Positions 55,290 to 63,975 of a DNA stretch of 64,000 bases are shown here, piece by piece; within the stretch, counting starts at the first letter, position 1, and every line of letters begins with the position of its first letter. This DNA comes from Pararhodobacter zhoushanensis (GTDB lineage: Bacteria > Pseudomonadota > Alphaproteobacteria > Rhodobacterales > Rhodobacteraceae). The translations under genes were made by a program, and so were the position numbers. The notes below the pieces were generated by a model. The model was not told the DNA's origin. It ran no database searches and saw only the letters and a program-made list of their open reading frames with translations. The stretch covers positions 62,001 to 126,000 of the forward strand of contig NZ_REEZ01000010.1 in assembly GCF_003990445.1 (NCBI RefSeq), given 5' to 3'.

Positions 55290-57428
55290 ATGTTCAATAT
55301 TTCTAAGAAGTCGATCCAGTGGGGCCAGGAAACCCTCACGCTGGAATCGGGCCGAGTGGCCCGCCAGGCTGACGGCTCGGTCATCGCCACGCTGGGCGAG
55401 ACCTCGGTCATGGCCAACGTGACGTTCGCCAAGTCGCCCAAGCCGGGTCAGGATTTCTTCCCGCTGACCGTCCACTACCAGGAACGCACCTATTCCGCAG
55501 GCAAGATCCCCGGTGGCTTCTTCAAACGCGAAGGTCGTCCCAGCGAAAAAGAAACGCTGACCTCGCGCCTGATCGACCGTCCGATCCGTCCGCTGTTCGT
55601 CGAAGGCTTCAAGCACGAAGTGCTGGTTGTCACCACCGTGCTGTCGCATGATCTGGTGAATGAGCCCGACGTCGTCGCGATGATCGCCGCCTCGGCCGCG
55701 CTGACCATCTCGGGCGTGCCCTTCATGGGTCCGATCGCCGCCGCGCGCGTGGGCTTTGTGAACGGTGAATACGTTCTGAACCCCGAATGCGACGACATGG
55801 TCAAGCTGCGCGACAACGCCGAGCAGCGCCTCGATCTGGTTGTGGCCGGCACCGCCGACGCCGTGATGATGGTCGAATCGGAAGCCTATGAGCTGACCGA
55901 AGCCGAGATGCTGGGCGCGGTGAAATTCGCCCATGAAAGCTATCAGCCGGTTATCGACCTGATCATCGACTTCGCCGAAGAATGCGCCAAAGAGCCGTTC
56001 GATTTCGCCGCTCCGAACTACGGCCCGATTCTGGCCCGTATCAAGGAACTGGGCGAGACCCAGATGCGCGCCGCGTTTGCCATCAAGGACAAACAGACCC
56101 GCGTCAACGCGATCTCGGAAGCCCGCGCTGGTATCAAAGCGCAGCTGAACGAAGCCGAGCTGGCCGATCCGACGCTGGATTCGGCGATGAAAAAGCTCGA
56201 AGCCTCGATCCTGCGTGGCGACGTGATCAACGGTGCCCCGCGCATCGACGGTCGCGACACCACCACCGTGCGCCCGATCTTCACCGAGACCTCGGTGTTG
56301 CCGCGGACCCACGGGTCGGCGCTGTTCACCCGTGGCGAAACGCAGTCGCTCTGCGTCGCAACCCTGGGCACCGGCGATGACGAACAGTTCGTTGACGCGC
56401 TGACCGGCACCTACAAAGCCAACTTCATGCTGCACTACAACTTCCCGCCGTATTCGGTCGGTGAAGTGGGCCGCATGGGCTCGCCGGGTCGTCGCGAAAT
56501 CGGCCACGGCAAACTGGCATGGCGCGCGCTGCAGGCCGTGCTGCCCGCCGCGACCGACTTCCCCTACACCATCCGCATCGTGTCCGAGATCACCGAGTCG
56601 AACGGCTCGTCCTCGATGGCCACCGTCTGCGGCAGCTCGCTGTCGATGATGGATGCCGGTGTTCCGCTGAAAGCGCCGGTTGCCGGTGTGGCCATGGGCC
56701 TGATCCTGGAAGAAGGCGGCAAGTTCGCCGTTCTGACCGACATTCTGGGCGACGAGGATCACCTCGGCGACATGGATTTCAAGGTCGCGGGTACCGAGAA
56801 CGGCATCACCTCGCTGCAGATGGACATCAAGATTTCGGGGATCACCTTTGAAATCATGGAGAAAGCCCTGGCGCAAGCCAAGGACGGCCGCCTGCACATC
56901 CTGGGTGAAATGTCCAAAGCGCTGACCGCGCCGCAGGGCTTCAGCCAGTACGCGCCGAAGATCGAAACCATGACCATCCCCACCGACAAGATCCGTGAAG
57001 TGATCGGCTCGGGCGGCAAGGTCATCCGCGAGATCGTTGAAGTGTCGGGTGCCAAGGTCGACATCAACGACGACGGCGTGATCAAGATCGCGTCCTCGGA
57101 CGCGGATGCGATCAAGAAGGCTTACGACATGATCTATTCGATCGTGGCAGAGCCGGAAATCGGCAAGGTCTACACCGGCACCGTGGTGAAGATCGTCGAT
57201 TTCGGCGCTTTCGTGAACTTCTTCGGCAAGCGTGACGGCCTCGTCCACGTCAGCCAGATCGCCAACAAGCGCCTGAACCACCCGTCCGACCTGCTCAAGG
57301 AAGGCCAGGAAGTGAAGGTCAAGCTTCTGGGCTTCGACGATCGCGGCAAGGTCCGTCTGGCGATGAAGATGATCGACCAGGAAACCGGCGAAGAAGTCGC
57401 CGAGACCAAAGGCGAAGGCGCCGAGTAA
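55290..57428 (+). CDS. pnp: Polyribonucleotide nucleotidyltransferase (PNPase)
   Basis: This 712-residue 3'-5' phosphorolytic exoribonuclease has two RNase PH-like domains (first with [20 protein letters not shown]; second with [22 protein letters not shown] and [19 protein letters not shown]). The C-terminal KH domain ([18 protein letters not shown]) and S1 domain ([21 protein letters not shown]) are complete. It acts in mRNA decay. A strong terminator follows. Confidence 0.98.
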   Translation: MFNISKKSIQWGQETLTLESGRVARQADGSVIATLGETSVMANVTFAKSPKPGQDFFPLTVHYQERTYSAGKIPGGFFKREGRPSEKETLTSRLIDRPIRPLFVEGFKHEVLVVTTVLSHDLVNEPDVVAMIAASAALTISGVPFMGPIAAARVGFVNGEYVLNPECDDMVKLRDNAEQRLDLVVAGTADAVMMVESEAYELTEAEMLGAVKFAHESYQPVIDLIIDFAEECAKEPFDFAAPNYGPILARIKELGETQMRAAFAIKDKQTRVNAISEARAGIKAQLNEAELADPTLDSAMKKLEASILRGDVINGAPRIDGRDTTTVRPIFTETSVLPRTHGSALFTRGETQSLCVATLGTGDDEQFVDALTGTYKANFMLHYNFPPYSVGEVGRMGSPGRREIGHGKLAWRALQAVLPAATDFPYTIRIVSEITESNGSSSMATVCGSSLSMMDAGVPLKAPVAGVAMGLILEEGGKFAVLTDILGDEDHLGDMDFKVAGTENGITSLQMDIKISGITFEIMEKALAQAKDGRLHILGEMSKALTAPQGFSQYAPKIETMTIPTDKIREVIGSGGKVIREIVEVSGAKVDINDDGVIKIASSDADAIKKAYDMIYSIVAEPEIGKVYTGTVVKIVDFGAFVNFFGKRDGLVHVSQIANKRLNHPSDLLKEGQEVKVKLLGFDDRGKVRLAMKMIDQETGEEVAETKGEGAE

Positions 57429-57450
57429 TCGGCCTGAGTTAAGTGTTTCG

Positions 57451-57484
57451 GCAGCCCCGGTCGCAAGATCGGGGCTGCTGTTTT
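57451..57484 (+). terminator. Intrinsic terminator after pnp
   Basis: GCAGCCCCG (57451-57459) pairs with CGGGGCTGC (57470-57478), followed by TGTTTTCTT. The next gene begins only 22 bases after the T-run, so that gene needs read-through or a promoter within this region. Confidence 0.88.
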
Positions 57485-57505
57485 CTTCTGGCAACCGGAC
57501 GGCAC

Positions 57506-58198
57506 ATGTCTGATCTTCCCACGACCTACACCTTCTACCAGAGCAACATCGACCCGCAGCTGGTCGAGGCGCAGGCGGCGGTGTTCCACCACCTCGGTAT
57601 TCCGCTGGTGCAAGAGCTGGATGACAAGATCGACCATTCCGGCTGGCTGACGCGGACCTTCCGCAACGACGACCTTGGTCCGCTGGCCGTGGTCGCCGAT
57701 ATCGACGCCTTTCCACTCAGCCTTGCTGGTTATCAACACCTGATCGCTGCCGCCGAGGCGGGCAGTGTGGCGGGACTCGCCCAGGTGGCAAACCACAAGA
57801 ATCCCGATCATATCTATGCCGCGCCGATGTTTCTGGCCGCGCGTCGTGACGTCTACAAACGTGCCGGTGCGCCCGAAATGCGGCGCACCGAGCGTTCGGA
57901 TGTGGCGCAGATCCTGACCCTTTGCGCCGAAGAGGCGGGCATTCCGATAGCGCTGATCTACCCCAAGTTCTGCATCGCGCCCCGCTGGAGCCTTGCGCAA
58001 TACGGCGTCTATGGCATCGGCACATTTTATGGCGAGAACGCATTTTTCCACCTGTTCGAGGCGCGCCGCCAGCAATCCCGCGATCTTTTCCTTGCAGTGG
58101 CACAAGGCGTGATCAACGGGCATCATGACTTTGATCGCTACATGGCGATCCTCGATCTCGTCCCGCCCAAACGGAAAAAATTCCTTGGTCTGTTCTGA
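57506..58198 (+). CDS. Uncharacterised protein in a glycosyltransferase cluster
   Basis: This 230-residue soluble protein is not assigned to a named family by me. It opens MSDLPTTYTFYQSNIDPQLV, and at residues 61-69 has VVADIDAFP, a D-x-D after a hydrophobic strand, as in nucleotide-sugar-dependent transferases. Later stretches IYAAPMFLAARRDVYKRAG and ALIYPKFCIAPRWSLAQYGV also look enzyme-like. It ends with a basic tail, PPKRKKFLGLF. A GT2-type and a GT25-type glycosyltransferase follow, so a role in surface glycan assembly is a guess from context. ATG 57506 lacks a strong ribosome site. Confidence 0.75.
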   Translation: MSDLPTTYTFYQSNIDPQLVEAQAAVFHHLGIPLVQELDDKIDHSGWLTRTFRNDDLGPLAVVADIDAFPLSLAGYQHLIAAAEAGSVAGLAQVANHKNPDHIYAAPMFLAARRDVYKRAGAPEMRRTERSDVAQILTLCAEEAGIPIALIYPKFCIAPRWSLAQYGVYGIGTFYGENAFFHLFEARRQQSRDLFLAVAQGVINGHHDFDRYMAILDLVPPKRKKFLGLF

Positions 58199-58230
58199 CG
58201 CCAGTTTCCGATCACAAGGAAGACGCAAGG

Positions 58231-58917
58231 ATGCGTGACGACATCACCGTTTGCATGACCATGGGACGCAGGCCGGATCTGCTGCGTCGCACGCTCGACA
58301 GCCTGCGCCCGGATATCGACGGATTGGCGGTTCTGGCAATCAACGATTTCGGCGACGAGGCGACGAACGAGGTTTTCGCCGAGATCTGCCCACAAGGGCG
58401 GCGGCTCGACCTGGGTGGTCGGGTAGGACACCACCGCGCGGTCGATGCCCTGTATTCAGCGGTGACGACTCCCTACATCTTTCATCTGGAAGACGACTGG
58501 TTGTTCACCCGGCATGGATTTCTTCCTGAAGCGCGGCGCCTGCTGGATTCTGATCCCTCCCTTTCGGCCGTCTGCTTTCGGGGCATGACCGAGTTCGCAG
58601 AGCACGCCGCGCGCGACGAGAGCCGACGCCGCGTGGTAAGCGACGCGGGTGCCTATGTGCGTCTGGACGATCTGCATCGCGAGTGGCACGGCTTTACGTT
58701 CAATCCCCACCTTGCGCGGAAGGCTCTGTGGCAGAGCCTTGGCGGGTTCTCAGGGTTCAAGAAAGAGCGCCACGTCTCGCGTCACGTCCGGTCGTTGGGA
58801 CAGGTCATCGCCTATGCCTCGCCCGGTGCCTGCGCGCATATCGGCGAGGATGACAGTGTCTCGGTGGCGAAGGTGCCGATTGAGAAGCGGCTTAAAAACT
58901 GGTTTCTGCGCAGCTGA
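58231..58917 (+). CDS. Glycosyltransferase family 2-like protein
   Basis: This 228-residue GT-A-fold protein has the N-terminal DDITVCMTMGRRPDLLRRTL strand-loop for nucleotide sugar, and the metal-binding HLEDDWLF (Glu87-Asp88-Asp89) after a PYIF strand. No membrane helix is present. It is shorter than usual GT2 proteins, whose acceptor domain is longer. ATG 58231 follows an AAGGAAGACGCAAGG stretch. It is part of the three-gene set after pnp. Donor and acceptor are unknown. Confidence 0.83.
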   Translation: MRDDITVCMTMGRRPDLLRRTLDSLRPDIDGLAVLAINDFGDEATNEVFAEICPQGRRLDLGGRVGHHRAVDALYSAVTTPYIFHLEDDWLFTRHGFLPEARRLLDSDPSLSAVCFRGMTEFAEHAARDESRRRVVSDAGAYVRLDDLHREWHGFTFNPHLARKALWQSLGGFSGFKKERHVSRHVRSLGQVIAYASPGACAHIGEDDSVSVAKVPIEKRLKNWFLRS

Positions 58918-58981
58918 GGGCCACCTTTACCGGGCTGCGCGTCGCCGCCTGCGACTGAAAACAAATCCCGGGGCTTTTCTG

Positions 58982-59746
58982 ATGCCGACACCGCCGGTCT
59001 ATGTCATCAACCTCGACGGCTCAGCCGACCGTCTGGCCTCGGCCTCGGCGCAGCTGCATGCTGCGGGACTGACCTTTGAACGCGTCCCTGCTTTCGACGG
59101 CCGCGGCCTGACAGTGGCCGAGTTCCCCGACTATGACGCGGCGCGCGCGCGGGCCTATATGGGCCGACCGCTGCGCGGGGGAGAGATCGGGTGCTACCTC
59201 AGCCACTTGCGTGCCGCTCGCCGTGTCGCTGAAAGCGGCGCACTGGTTGGCATCGTGCTTGAGGACGACGTGCAATTATCGCCGGATTTCGCATCCGTAT
59301 TCCCGCAGCTGCTGGATTGGCTGGCGGCGCAGCCGCGAGATTGGGATCTGATCAATCTAGGTGCCAACAAGCATCGGATCTACACCGTTCTCGACCAGAT
59401 TACGGGGCGCGACGGCAGCTATCAGATCACCCGCGCGCACTATTTTCCGATGATGGCATCGGCCTTGCTCTGGAGCCGTGAAGGGGCGCAGGCCTTTGTC
59501 GACGGGCATGACCAGATCTTTGCCCCGGTCGACAATTACTTTCGCCACTGGCTGACGCGCAGTGATCGCGGGTTGGCCGTCTGGCCACCCCTGACGGCCA
59601 CAACCGGCGTCGTTAGCGACATCATGCCCAATGCCAAGCGTTCTGCCGAAGATCGCCACACGTTCTACGGCCTGATCAAGCAGCGCCGGTTGTTGGTGAA
59701 TAAGCTGCTGGCCCTGCGCCACAAACGCGCGCTGGCCCGCCGGTGA
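58982..59746 (+). CDS. Glycosyltransferase family 25 protein (LPS-type)
   Basis: This 254-residue GT25 protein has VYVINLDGSADRLASASAQL at the N-terminus, GGEIGCYLSHLRAARRV at residues 66-82 and the DxD-like IVLEDDVQLSPDF (Glu94-Asp96). These are hallmarks of LOS/LPS beta-galactosyltransferase-like enzymes. ATG 58982 has a poor ribosome site. The frame is open 330 bases upstream in the shadow of the GT2 gene, which is not credible. It probably modifies surface polysaccharide. Confidence 0.9.
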   Translation: MPTPPVYVINLDGSADRLASASAQLHAAGLTFERVPAFDGRGLTVAEFPDYDAARARAYMGRPLRGGEIGCYLSHLRAARRVAESGALVGIVLEDDVQLSPDFASVFPQLLDWLAAQPRDWDLINLGANKHRIYTVLDQITGRDGSYQITRAHYFPMMASALLWSREGAQAFVDGHDQIFAPVDNYFRHWLTRSDRGLAVWPPLTATTGVVSDIMPNAKRSAEDRHTFYGLIKQRRLLVNKLLALRHKRALARR

Positions 59747-59754
59747 TAGACAAG

Positions 59755-59778
59755 CCACGGCGGGATGCCCCGCCATGG
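59755..59778. terminator. Hairpin between the GT25 and DUF2125 genes
   Basis: CCACGGCGGG (59755-59764) pairs with CCCGCCATGG (59769-59778) with one mismatch, loop ATGC. It lies between convergent stop codons and has no T-run. Confidence 0.5.
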
Positions 59779-59788
59779 CCCTGTTCGC

Positions 59789-61309
59789 TCAGAACGGCAG
59801 CGGTGCGCCATTCACGGTGATCGCGCCGCCCGGACGGATCGCCACTTCGGATTGCAGGTGATCCTCGCCGATCGAGCGGCCCAAACCGTTGATCATCATG
59901 CGCACAAAGAACAGCTGGTCAGCGGGCACCAGACCCATCGACTGCAACCGGTTCAGCAGGCGCTCGCCACCGACCAGGTCGAAGGTGAAATCGCCATCGG
60001 CATTGGGACGGTCGCGACCGATCTGGCCCATCAACCCGCCCAGCAGCGTCACCGCACCGTCGCCGGTGAACTCGGAATCCCCGACAGCAAGCCGCAGATC
60101 GTCCAGACGCACGCGCGAGATATCCAGCGGCGGCGTGTCACCCTCGCCGAAATCGGGGCCGATTTCGCGGGTCAGATGGCCGTCTGCACTCAGATCGACG
60201 GTCATGGTCACCGCATCCCCGGCAAACTGGCTTGCGCCCACCATCGCCAGCAGCTCAGGCGAGGGCTGCAACCCGTCCAGCGAAACCATGTACCGGAACA
60301 GCTGGTCATCCGAGGTCACCACCAGTGGCGCACCAAAGGCCATGGTCATCCCGGCAAGCTGCGCCGCGCCCTGCATCGGACCGAAGTTGCCCGACAGCGC
60401 AAAAGCATCTGCCGAGCCGGTGATGTCCGCGCGTCCGTCGGCCACGGTGATCGTGAAGTCGCTGGCGCCGCCCTGCGTGTTCATCGCCAGCGGGGTGGTG
60501 CCCATCGACTGGCGCGAGCTTTGTTGCGACGCCTGCACGGTAAAGTTCAGCGACATCGCCATGCCCGCGTCAAAAGCCGCGCGCAGCATGCCGTCATCGC
60601 CCGACAGCATATCCAGCTCGGTCCCGGTGAAGGTCAGATGCGGTGCGGTCTGCACGCCCGATTGCGTGATCATGCCGCCGGTCTCGTTGGCCGGATCGGG
60701 GTAGACCAGATCATAGCTCACGCTTGCCGCATCAATCGTCAGCTCTGCCGTACCCTCACGCGCGGCGCGCAGCGACGCGTCGAGCGCGTTGATCGTCACG
60801 TCAACCCGCATGGGGTCAGCCGAGGCCTGCGGCGTGCCCTTGATGGTCGCCGGCGGCGCTGCCGACGGCACCAGATGCGCCGTCAACGTCGGAAAATTCA
60901 GATCCAGCGCGGCGTTCTGTTCGGTCAGCATGCCCAGAATCTCGCCGTCATGCGTGACTTCGACGGTGCGGGTCTGGTTGCCGCCGGTCTGGGTGGTAAC
61001 CTGAAACATCGGCGAGGGGATCAACGCCATCAGCTCCCCACGCGGCTGCAACGTCAGCGTATCCATGCTGACGACCACGCCGTTGGGGTCATTGGTCGGG
61101 AAAATCCGCACACCCGATGCCGTCACAGTGTCACCGTTGTTGGCAACCGAGCCCGAGGTGATCGACAGCCCGGCACCCAGAGCCAGTGAATTCAGCCCGG
61201 CCCAGGCCGCTGCAGCAGACATGGTCTGGGCGCCAGCCGGGGCGGTTACGGTCAGAGCCAGCAGAATGGCGGTTGCGGCGACCCGGGGGCGGCCAGTGTA
61301 ATCGAGCAT
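59789..61309 (-). CDS. DUF2125 envelope protein
   Basis: This 506-residue protein has a Sec signal peptide (VAATAILLALTVTAPAGAQ, cut before TMS). The rest is beta-rich with repeated patterns such as LALGAGLSITSGSVANNGDT, VRLDDLRLAVGDSEFTGDGAV and LLNRLQSMGLVPADQLFFVR. It matches DUF2125, common in Rhodobacteraceae and of unknown function, perhaps lipid- or cell-wall-associated by analogy with AsmA-like beta proteins. ATG 61309 is set by the signal peptide. A 250-base divergent region separates it from the SDR gene. Confidence 0.85.
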   Translation of the reverse strand: MLDYTGRPRVAATAILLALTVTAPAGAQTMSAAAAWAGLNSLALGAGLSITSGSVANNGDTVTASGVRIFPTNDPNGVVVSMDTLTLQPRGELMALIPSPMFQVTTQTGGNQTRTVEVTHDGEILGMLTEQNAALDLNFPTLTAHLVPSAAPPATIKGTPQASADPMRVDVTINALDASLRAAREGTAELTIDAASVSYDLVYPDPANETGGMITQSGVQTAPHLTFTGTELDMLSGDDGMLRAAFDAGMAMSLNFTVQASQQSSRQSMGTTPLAMNTQGGASDFTITVADGRADITGSADAFALSGNFGPMQGAAQLAGMTMAFGAPLVVTSDDQLFRYMVSLDGLQPSPELLAMVGASQFAGDAVTMTVDLSADGHLTREIGPDFGEGDTPPLDISRVRLDDLRLAVGDSEFTGDGAVTLLGGLMGQIGRDRPNADGDFTFDLVGGERLLNRLQSMGLVPADQLFFVRMMINGLGRSIGEDHLQSEVAIRPGGAITVNGAPLPF

Positions 61310-61472
61310 GATAAAAACTCCCTTTGAGCCTCGCGGCAAAACAGGGCTGGATTCTGGCGGTGTGCCCGCAACCGTCAAGTGAAAAGCCGTGGCTCGGCGG
61401 GCTCCCGCGTAAAACAGCGCGTTACCCGGGTGAAACATGGCAGGGCGCACGCCGGGTCACAGGCGCACCGCC

Positions 61473-61508
61473 CGATTCAGGGCTCGTTTCAGGGCCCGAT
61501 TCAGGGAT
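61473..61508 (+). repeat. Triple 12-base tandem repeat in the divergent control region
   Basis: Units CGATTCAGGGCT, CGTTTCAGGGCC and CGATTCAGGGAT follow one another (61473-61484, 61485-61496, 61497-61508) in the 250-base gap between the DUF2125 and SDR genes. The spacing, slightly over one helical turn, could suit a regulator. Flanking it, CAGCGCGTTACC and CAGCGCGCTACC occur near 61415 and 61523. Nothing else recognisable is in this gap. Confidence 0.6.
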
Positions 61509-61559
61509 GGTCACGCGGAAATCAGCGCGCTACCAAAGTGGCAAAATCAGGAGATCCGC

Positions 61560-62327
61560 ATGACCAGCAAAACCGACCGCGATGCCGCCGTGCGTGGCAA
61601 ATCCGTTCTCATCACCGGCGCCAGCCGCGGCATCGGTGCCGCCACCGCCCGCCGCTTTGCCGCCGCCGGGGCCAAGCTGGGGCTGGCCGGGCGGCCCTCA
61701 GCCGAGCTGCAGGCCGTCGCGGATGAAACGGGCGCGACGCTGATCCCCTGCGACGTGGCCGAGGCGGCGCAGGTCACCGCAGCGGTGCAGGCCATGGTCA
61801 CCGCCCACGGTCGTCTGGATGTGCTGATCAACAACGCCGGTCTGATCGACCCGATCGCCTTGATCGCGCAGGCCGACCCCGACGCCTGGGGCCGCCAGAT
61901 CGACGTGAACCTCAAGGGCGTGTTCTACGGCCTGCACGCCGCGCTGCCGGTGATGCAAAAGCAGGGCGGCGGCACAATCCTGACCGTCGGCTCGGGGGCT
62001 GCCTATAACGCGCTTGAGGGTTGGAGCGGCTATTGCGCGTCCAAGGCCGGGGCGATCATGCTGACCAAAGCGGCGCATCTGGAGGCGGGCGCGAAGGTGC
62101 GCGTGCTGTCGCTGTCGCCGGGCACGGTGGCCACCGACATGCAGCGCGCGATCAAGTCCTCGGGCGTCAATGCGGTCAGCCAGCTGGACTGGGAGGCGCA
62201 TATTCCCGCCGAATGGCCCGCCGAGGCGCTCATCTGGATGTGCACCAGCGATTCCGACACCTATCGCGGGGCCGAGGTATCGCTGCGCGACGAGGGTATC
62301 CGCAGACGGCTGGGCCTGATCGCATGA
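61560..62327 (+). CDS. Short-chain dehydrogenase/reductase
   Basis: This 255-residue classical SDR has the cofactor motif VLITGASRGIGAATARRFAA, NNAG in VLINNAGLIDPIAL, and the catalytic Ser and Tyr-x3-Lys in LTVGSGAAYNALEGWSGYCASK. The Asp/Arg pattern after strand 2 (LAGRPS) suggests NADP(H). ATG 61560 has AGGAG seven bases upstream. It overlaps by ATGA with an enoyl-CoA hydratase-like gene; the two may act on the same acyl substrate, which is unknown. Confidence 0.9.
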   Translation: MTSKTDRDAAVRGKSVLITGASRGIGAATARRFAAAGAKLGLAGRPSAELQAVADETGATLIPCDVAEAAQVTAAVQAMVTAHGRLDVLINNAGLIDPIALIAQADPDAWGRQIDVNLKGVFYGLHAALPVMQKQGGGTILTVGSGAAYNALEGWSGYCASKAGAIMLTKAAHLEAGAKVRVLSLSPGTVATDMQRAIKSSGVNAVSQLDWEAHIPAEWPAEALIWMCTSDSDTYRGAEVSLRDEGIRRRLGLIA

Positions 62328-62950
62328 TCCGGCGCGAGGATGACGGCGCGCTGACCGTCCTGACGCTGGACCGCCCGGACAAGGCCAACTCGCTGACCCG
62401 CGCGATGATGGTGCAGCTGGTGGCCGAGCTGAAGGACGCAGGCACGCGGCAGCAGGCGGTGATCCTGACCGGCGCGGGCAAGGTGTTCTCGGCGGGCGCG
62501 GATCTGGACGAGGCCCGCGCGGGCCTCGCCACCGATGGCATCTGGGAAGAGCTGAGTGGCACCCTCGCCGCGCTGCCCTGCCTGACGATTGCCGCGCTCA
62601 ACGGCACGCTGGCGGGCGGCGCGTTCGGGATGGCGCTGGCCTGCGACATCCGGCTGGGGGTGCCGGGGGCCAAGTTCTTTTACCCGGTGATGAAGCTGGG
62701 CTTTCTGCCGCAACCCTCAGACCCGGCCCGGATGGCCGCCCTGATCGGACCCGGGCGCGCCCGGATGATCCTGATGGGCGGGGCCAAGGTCGAGGCGACC
62801 GAGGCGCTGAGCTGGGGCCTGATCGACCGCCTTTCATCGCCCGACACCCTCCTCGACGACGCCCGCGCCCTGACCGCAGACGCGTGCGCCGCACCCGCCG
62901 GGCACGCGGGCAGGATCAAGGCGCTGATCCCGCGCGATTGGTCGCACTAG
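62324..62950 (+). CDS. Enoyl-CoA hydratase/isomerase family protein
   Basis: This 208-residue crotonase-fold protein has LTLDRPDKANSLTRAMMVQL and VILTGAGKVFSAGADLDEARA (first oxyanion loop), then LNGTLAGGAFGMALACDIRL (second). It is shorter than the usual 255-270 residues; the C-terminal trimerisation helix is reduced. The position of the second catalytic Glu is occupied by residues around KLGFLPQPSDPARM, so activity may differ from hydration. It is coupled to the SDR by a four-base overlap. Confidence 0.85.
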   Translation: MIRREDDGALTVLTLDRPDKANSLTRAMMVQLVAELKDAGTRQQAVILTGAGKVFSAGADLDEARAGLATDGIWEELSGTLAALPCLTIAALNGTLAGGAFGMALACDIRLGVPGAKFFYPVMKLGFLPQPSDPARMAALIGPGRARMILMGGAKVEATEALSWGLIDRLSSPDTLLDDARALTADACAAPAGHAGRIKALIPRDWSH

Positions 62951-62983
62951 CGCCCGGCGCAGCCAGGCCCTAGATTGACCGTC

Positions 62984-63334
62984 ATGAACCTCTCGCGCGC
63001 CCTTACCCTTTTCGGACTGGTGCTGGTGCTTGTCACCGGCTCGGTGGCAATGGCCACAGCGCGCCACCAGTTGCGCACGGTGGGTGAGGTGGTGATCTGC
63101 TCGGGCTACGGCCTGACCTCGATCAGCATTGACGCGAATGGCAACCCGACGGGGCCACGCATCCTATGCCCCGATTGCGTCCCGGCCTTTGCAGCACTGA
63201 CCGACCCGGCTTTGCCCATCGCCGAGCGCGCCGGAACGCTGAACCCGATCCGCTTTACATCACGCGAGATCGCGGCCCCACCGCCCCCGGCCCCCGTGCA
63301 TAGCTGGTCACGGGCTCCGCCTGTCGCAGCCTGA
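62984..63334 (+). CDS. Small secreted protein, DUF2946-like
   Basis: This 116-residue protein has a signal peptide or anchor (ALTLFGLVLVLVTGSVAMAT). The mature part has EVVICSGYGLTSISIDANG and ILCPDCVPAFAALTDPALP, with a CPDC motif, and a Pro-rich end. VVIC near the start and a CxxC lie where DUF2946 proteins have their conserved cysteines; those are often encoded beside copper genes. It is 41 bases upstream of a PCuAC copper chaperone gene, so a periplasmic copper role is suggested by context. Confidence 0.7.
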   Translation: MNLSRALTLFGLVLVLVTGSVAMATARHQLRTVGEVVICSGYGLTSISIDANGNPTGPRILCPDCVPAFAALTDPALPIAERAGTLNPIRFTSREIAAPPPPAPVHSWSRAPPVAA

Positions 63335-63375
63335 AAACCAATCGTTTTTCAGACCTTTCACAGACAGGATACGCT

Positions 63376-63870
63376 ATGTTCCGCACTCTCTCTCTTGCTG
63401 CCGCTGCAGCAATCTTCGCCATGCCCGCCTTCGCCTGCGAGGGGGTCACCGTTTCCGACCCTTATTTCCGTACCTCGGGCGCCATGGCCCGCAGCGGCGC
63501 TGCCTTTATGGTCCTCAACAACGCCGGCGACAGCGACTGCCAGCTGGTCGGCGCGCGCTCGGACCTCTCGTCACGGCTGGAACTGCACACGCATATCCAG
63601 ATCGGTGACGGCATCATGCAGATGCGCGAAGTCGAAGACGGCTTCCGCATCCCGGCCCACGGCAGTCACGCGCTCGAGCGCGGCGCGGATCATGTGATGT
63701 TCATGGGCCTCACGCATGTGCCCGAGCAAGGCGACGACGTCGAGGTTACGCTGATCTTCGCGGACGGCTCGGAACTGCCGGTCACCGTGGTGGCCGACAA
63801 CGAACGGACGCCGATGCAGGGCCAGATGCAAATGGGCGGCCACGACATGTCGCACGGCGCGTCGAACTGA
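63376..63870 (+). CDS. Periplasmic copper chaperone PCu(A)C
   Basis: This 164-residue protein has a Sec signal (LSLAAAAAIFAMPAFA, cut before CEG). The PCuAC fold carries the H-x(n)-M-x(n)-H-x-M copper site, here LELHTHIQIGDGIMQMREVE followed by HVMFMGLTHV. A Met/His-rich tail (MQGQMQMGGHDMSHG) probably binds extra copper. It delivers Cu(I) to cytochrome oxidase CuA or related sites. The preceding cysteine-bearing small protein is likely in the same operon. Confidence 0.92.
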   Translation: MFRTLSLAAAAAIFAMPAFACEGVTVSDPYFRTSGAMARSGAAFMVLNNAGDSDCQLVGARSDLSSRLELHTHIQIGDGIMQMREVEDGFRIPAHGSHALERGADHVMFMGLTHVPEQGDDVEVTLIFADGSELPVTVVADNERTPMQGQMQMGGHDMSHGASN

Positions 63871-63887
63871 GGTCGGGAGGCCAGCAA

Positions 63888-63953
63888 GGGGGGCCTTGCC
63901 CCCCTCTTGGCCTGACGGCCAATTCACCCCCCAGGATATTTAAGGACAGATGA
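63888..63953 (+). repeat. Intergenic two-hairpin repeat, copy F (subtype I)
   Basis: GGGGGGC (63888-63894), loop CTT, GCCCCCC (63898-63904); TTGGCC (63907-63912), loop TGAC, GGCCAA (63917-63922); then the tail AGGATATTTAAGGACAGATG (63933-63952). It is nearly identical to copy A at 5754. It lies 17 bases after the copper chaperone stop. Confidence 0.88.
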
Positions 63954-63975
63954 TAAGGTTTCGTTAACCCTGTTT

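Noticed and set aside
54930-57716. A 928-codon minus-strand frame opposite pnp
   Set aside because: It is the shadow of pnp and neighbouring genes, caused by high GC in the third codon positions.
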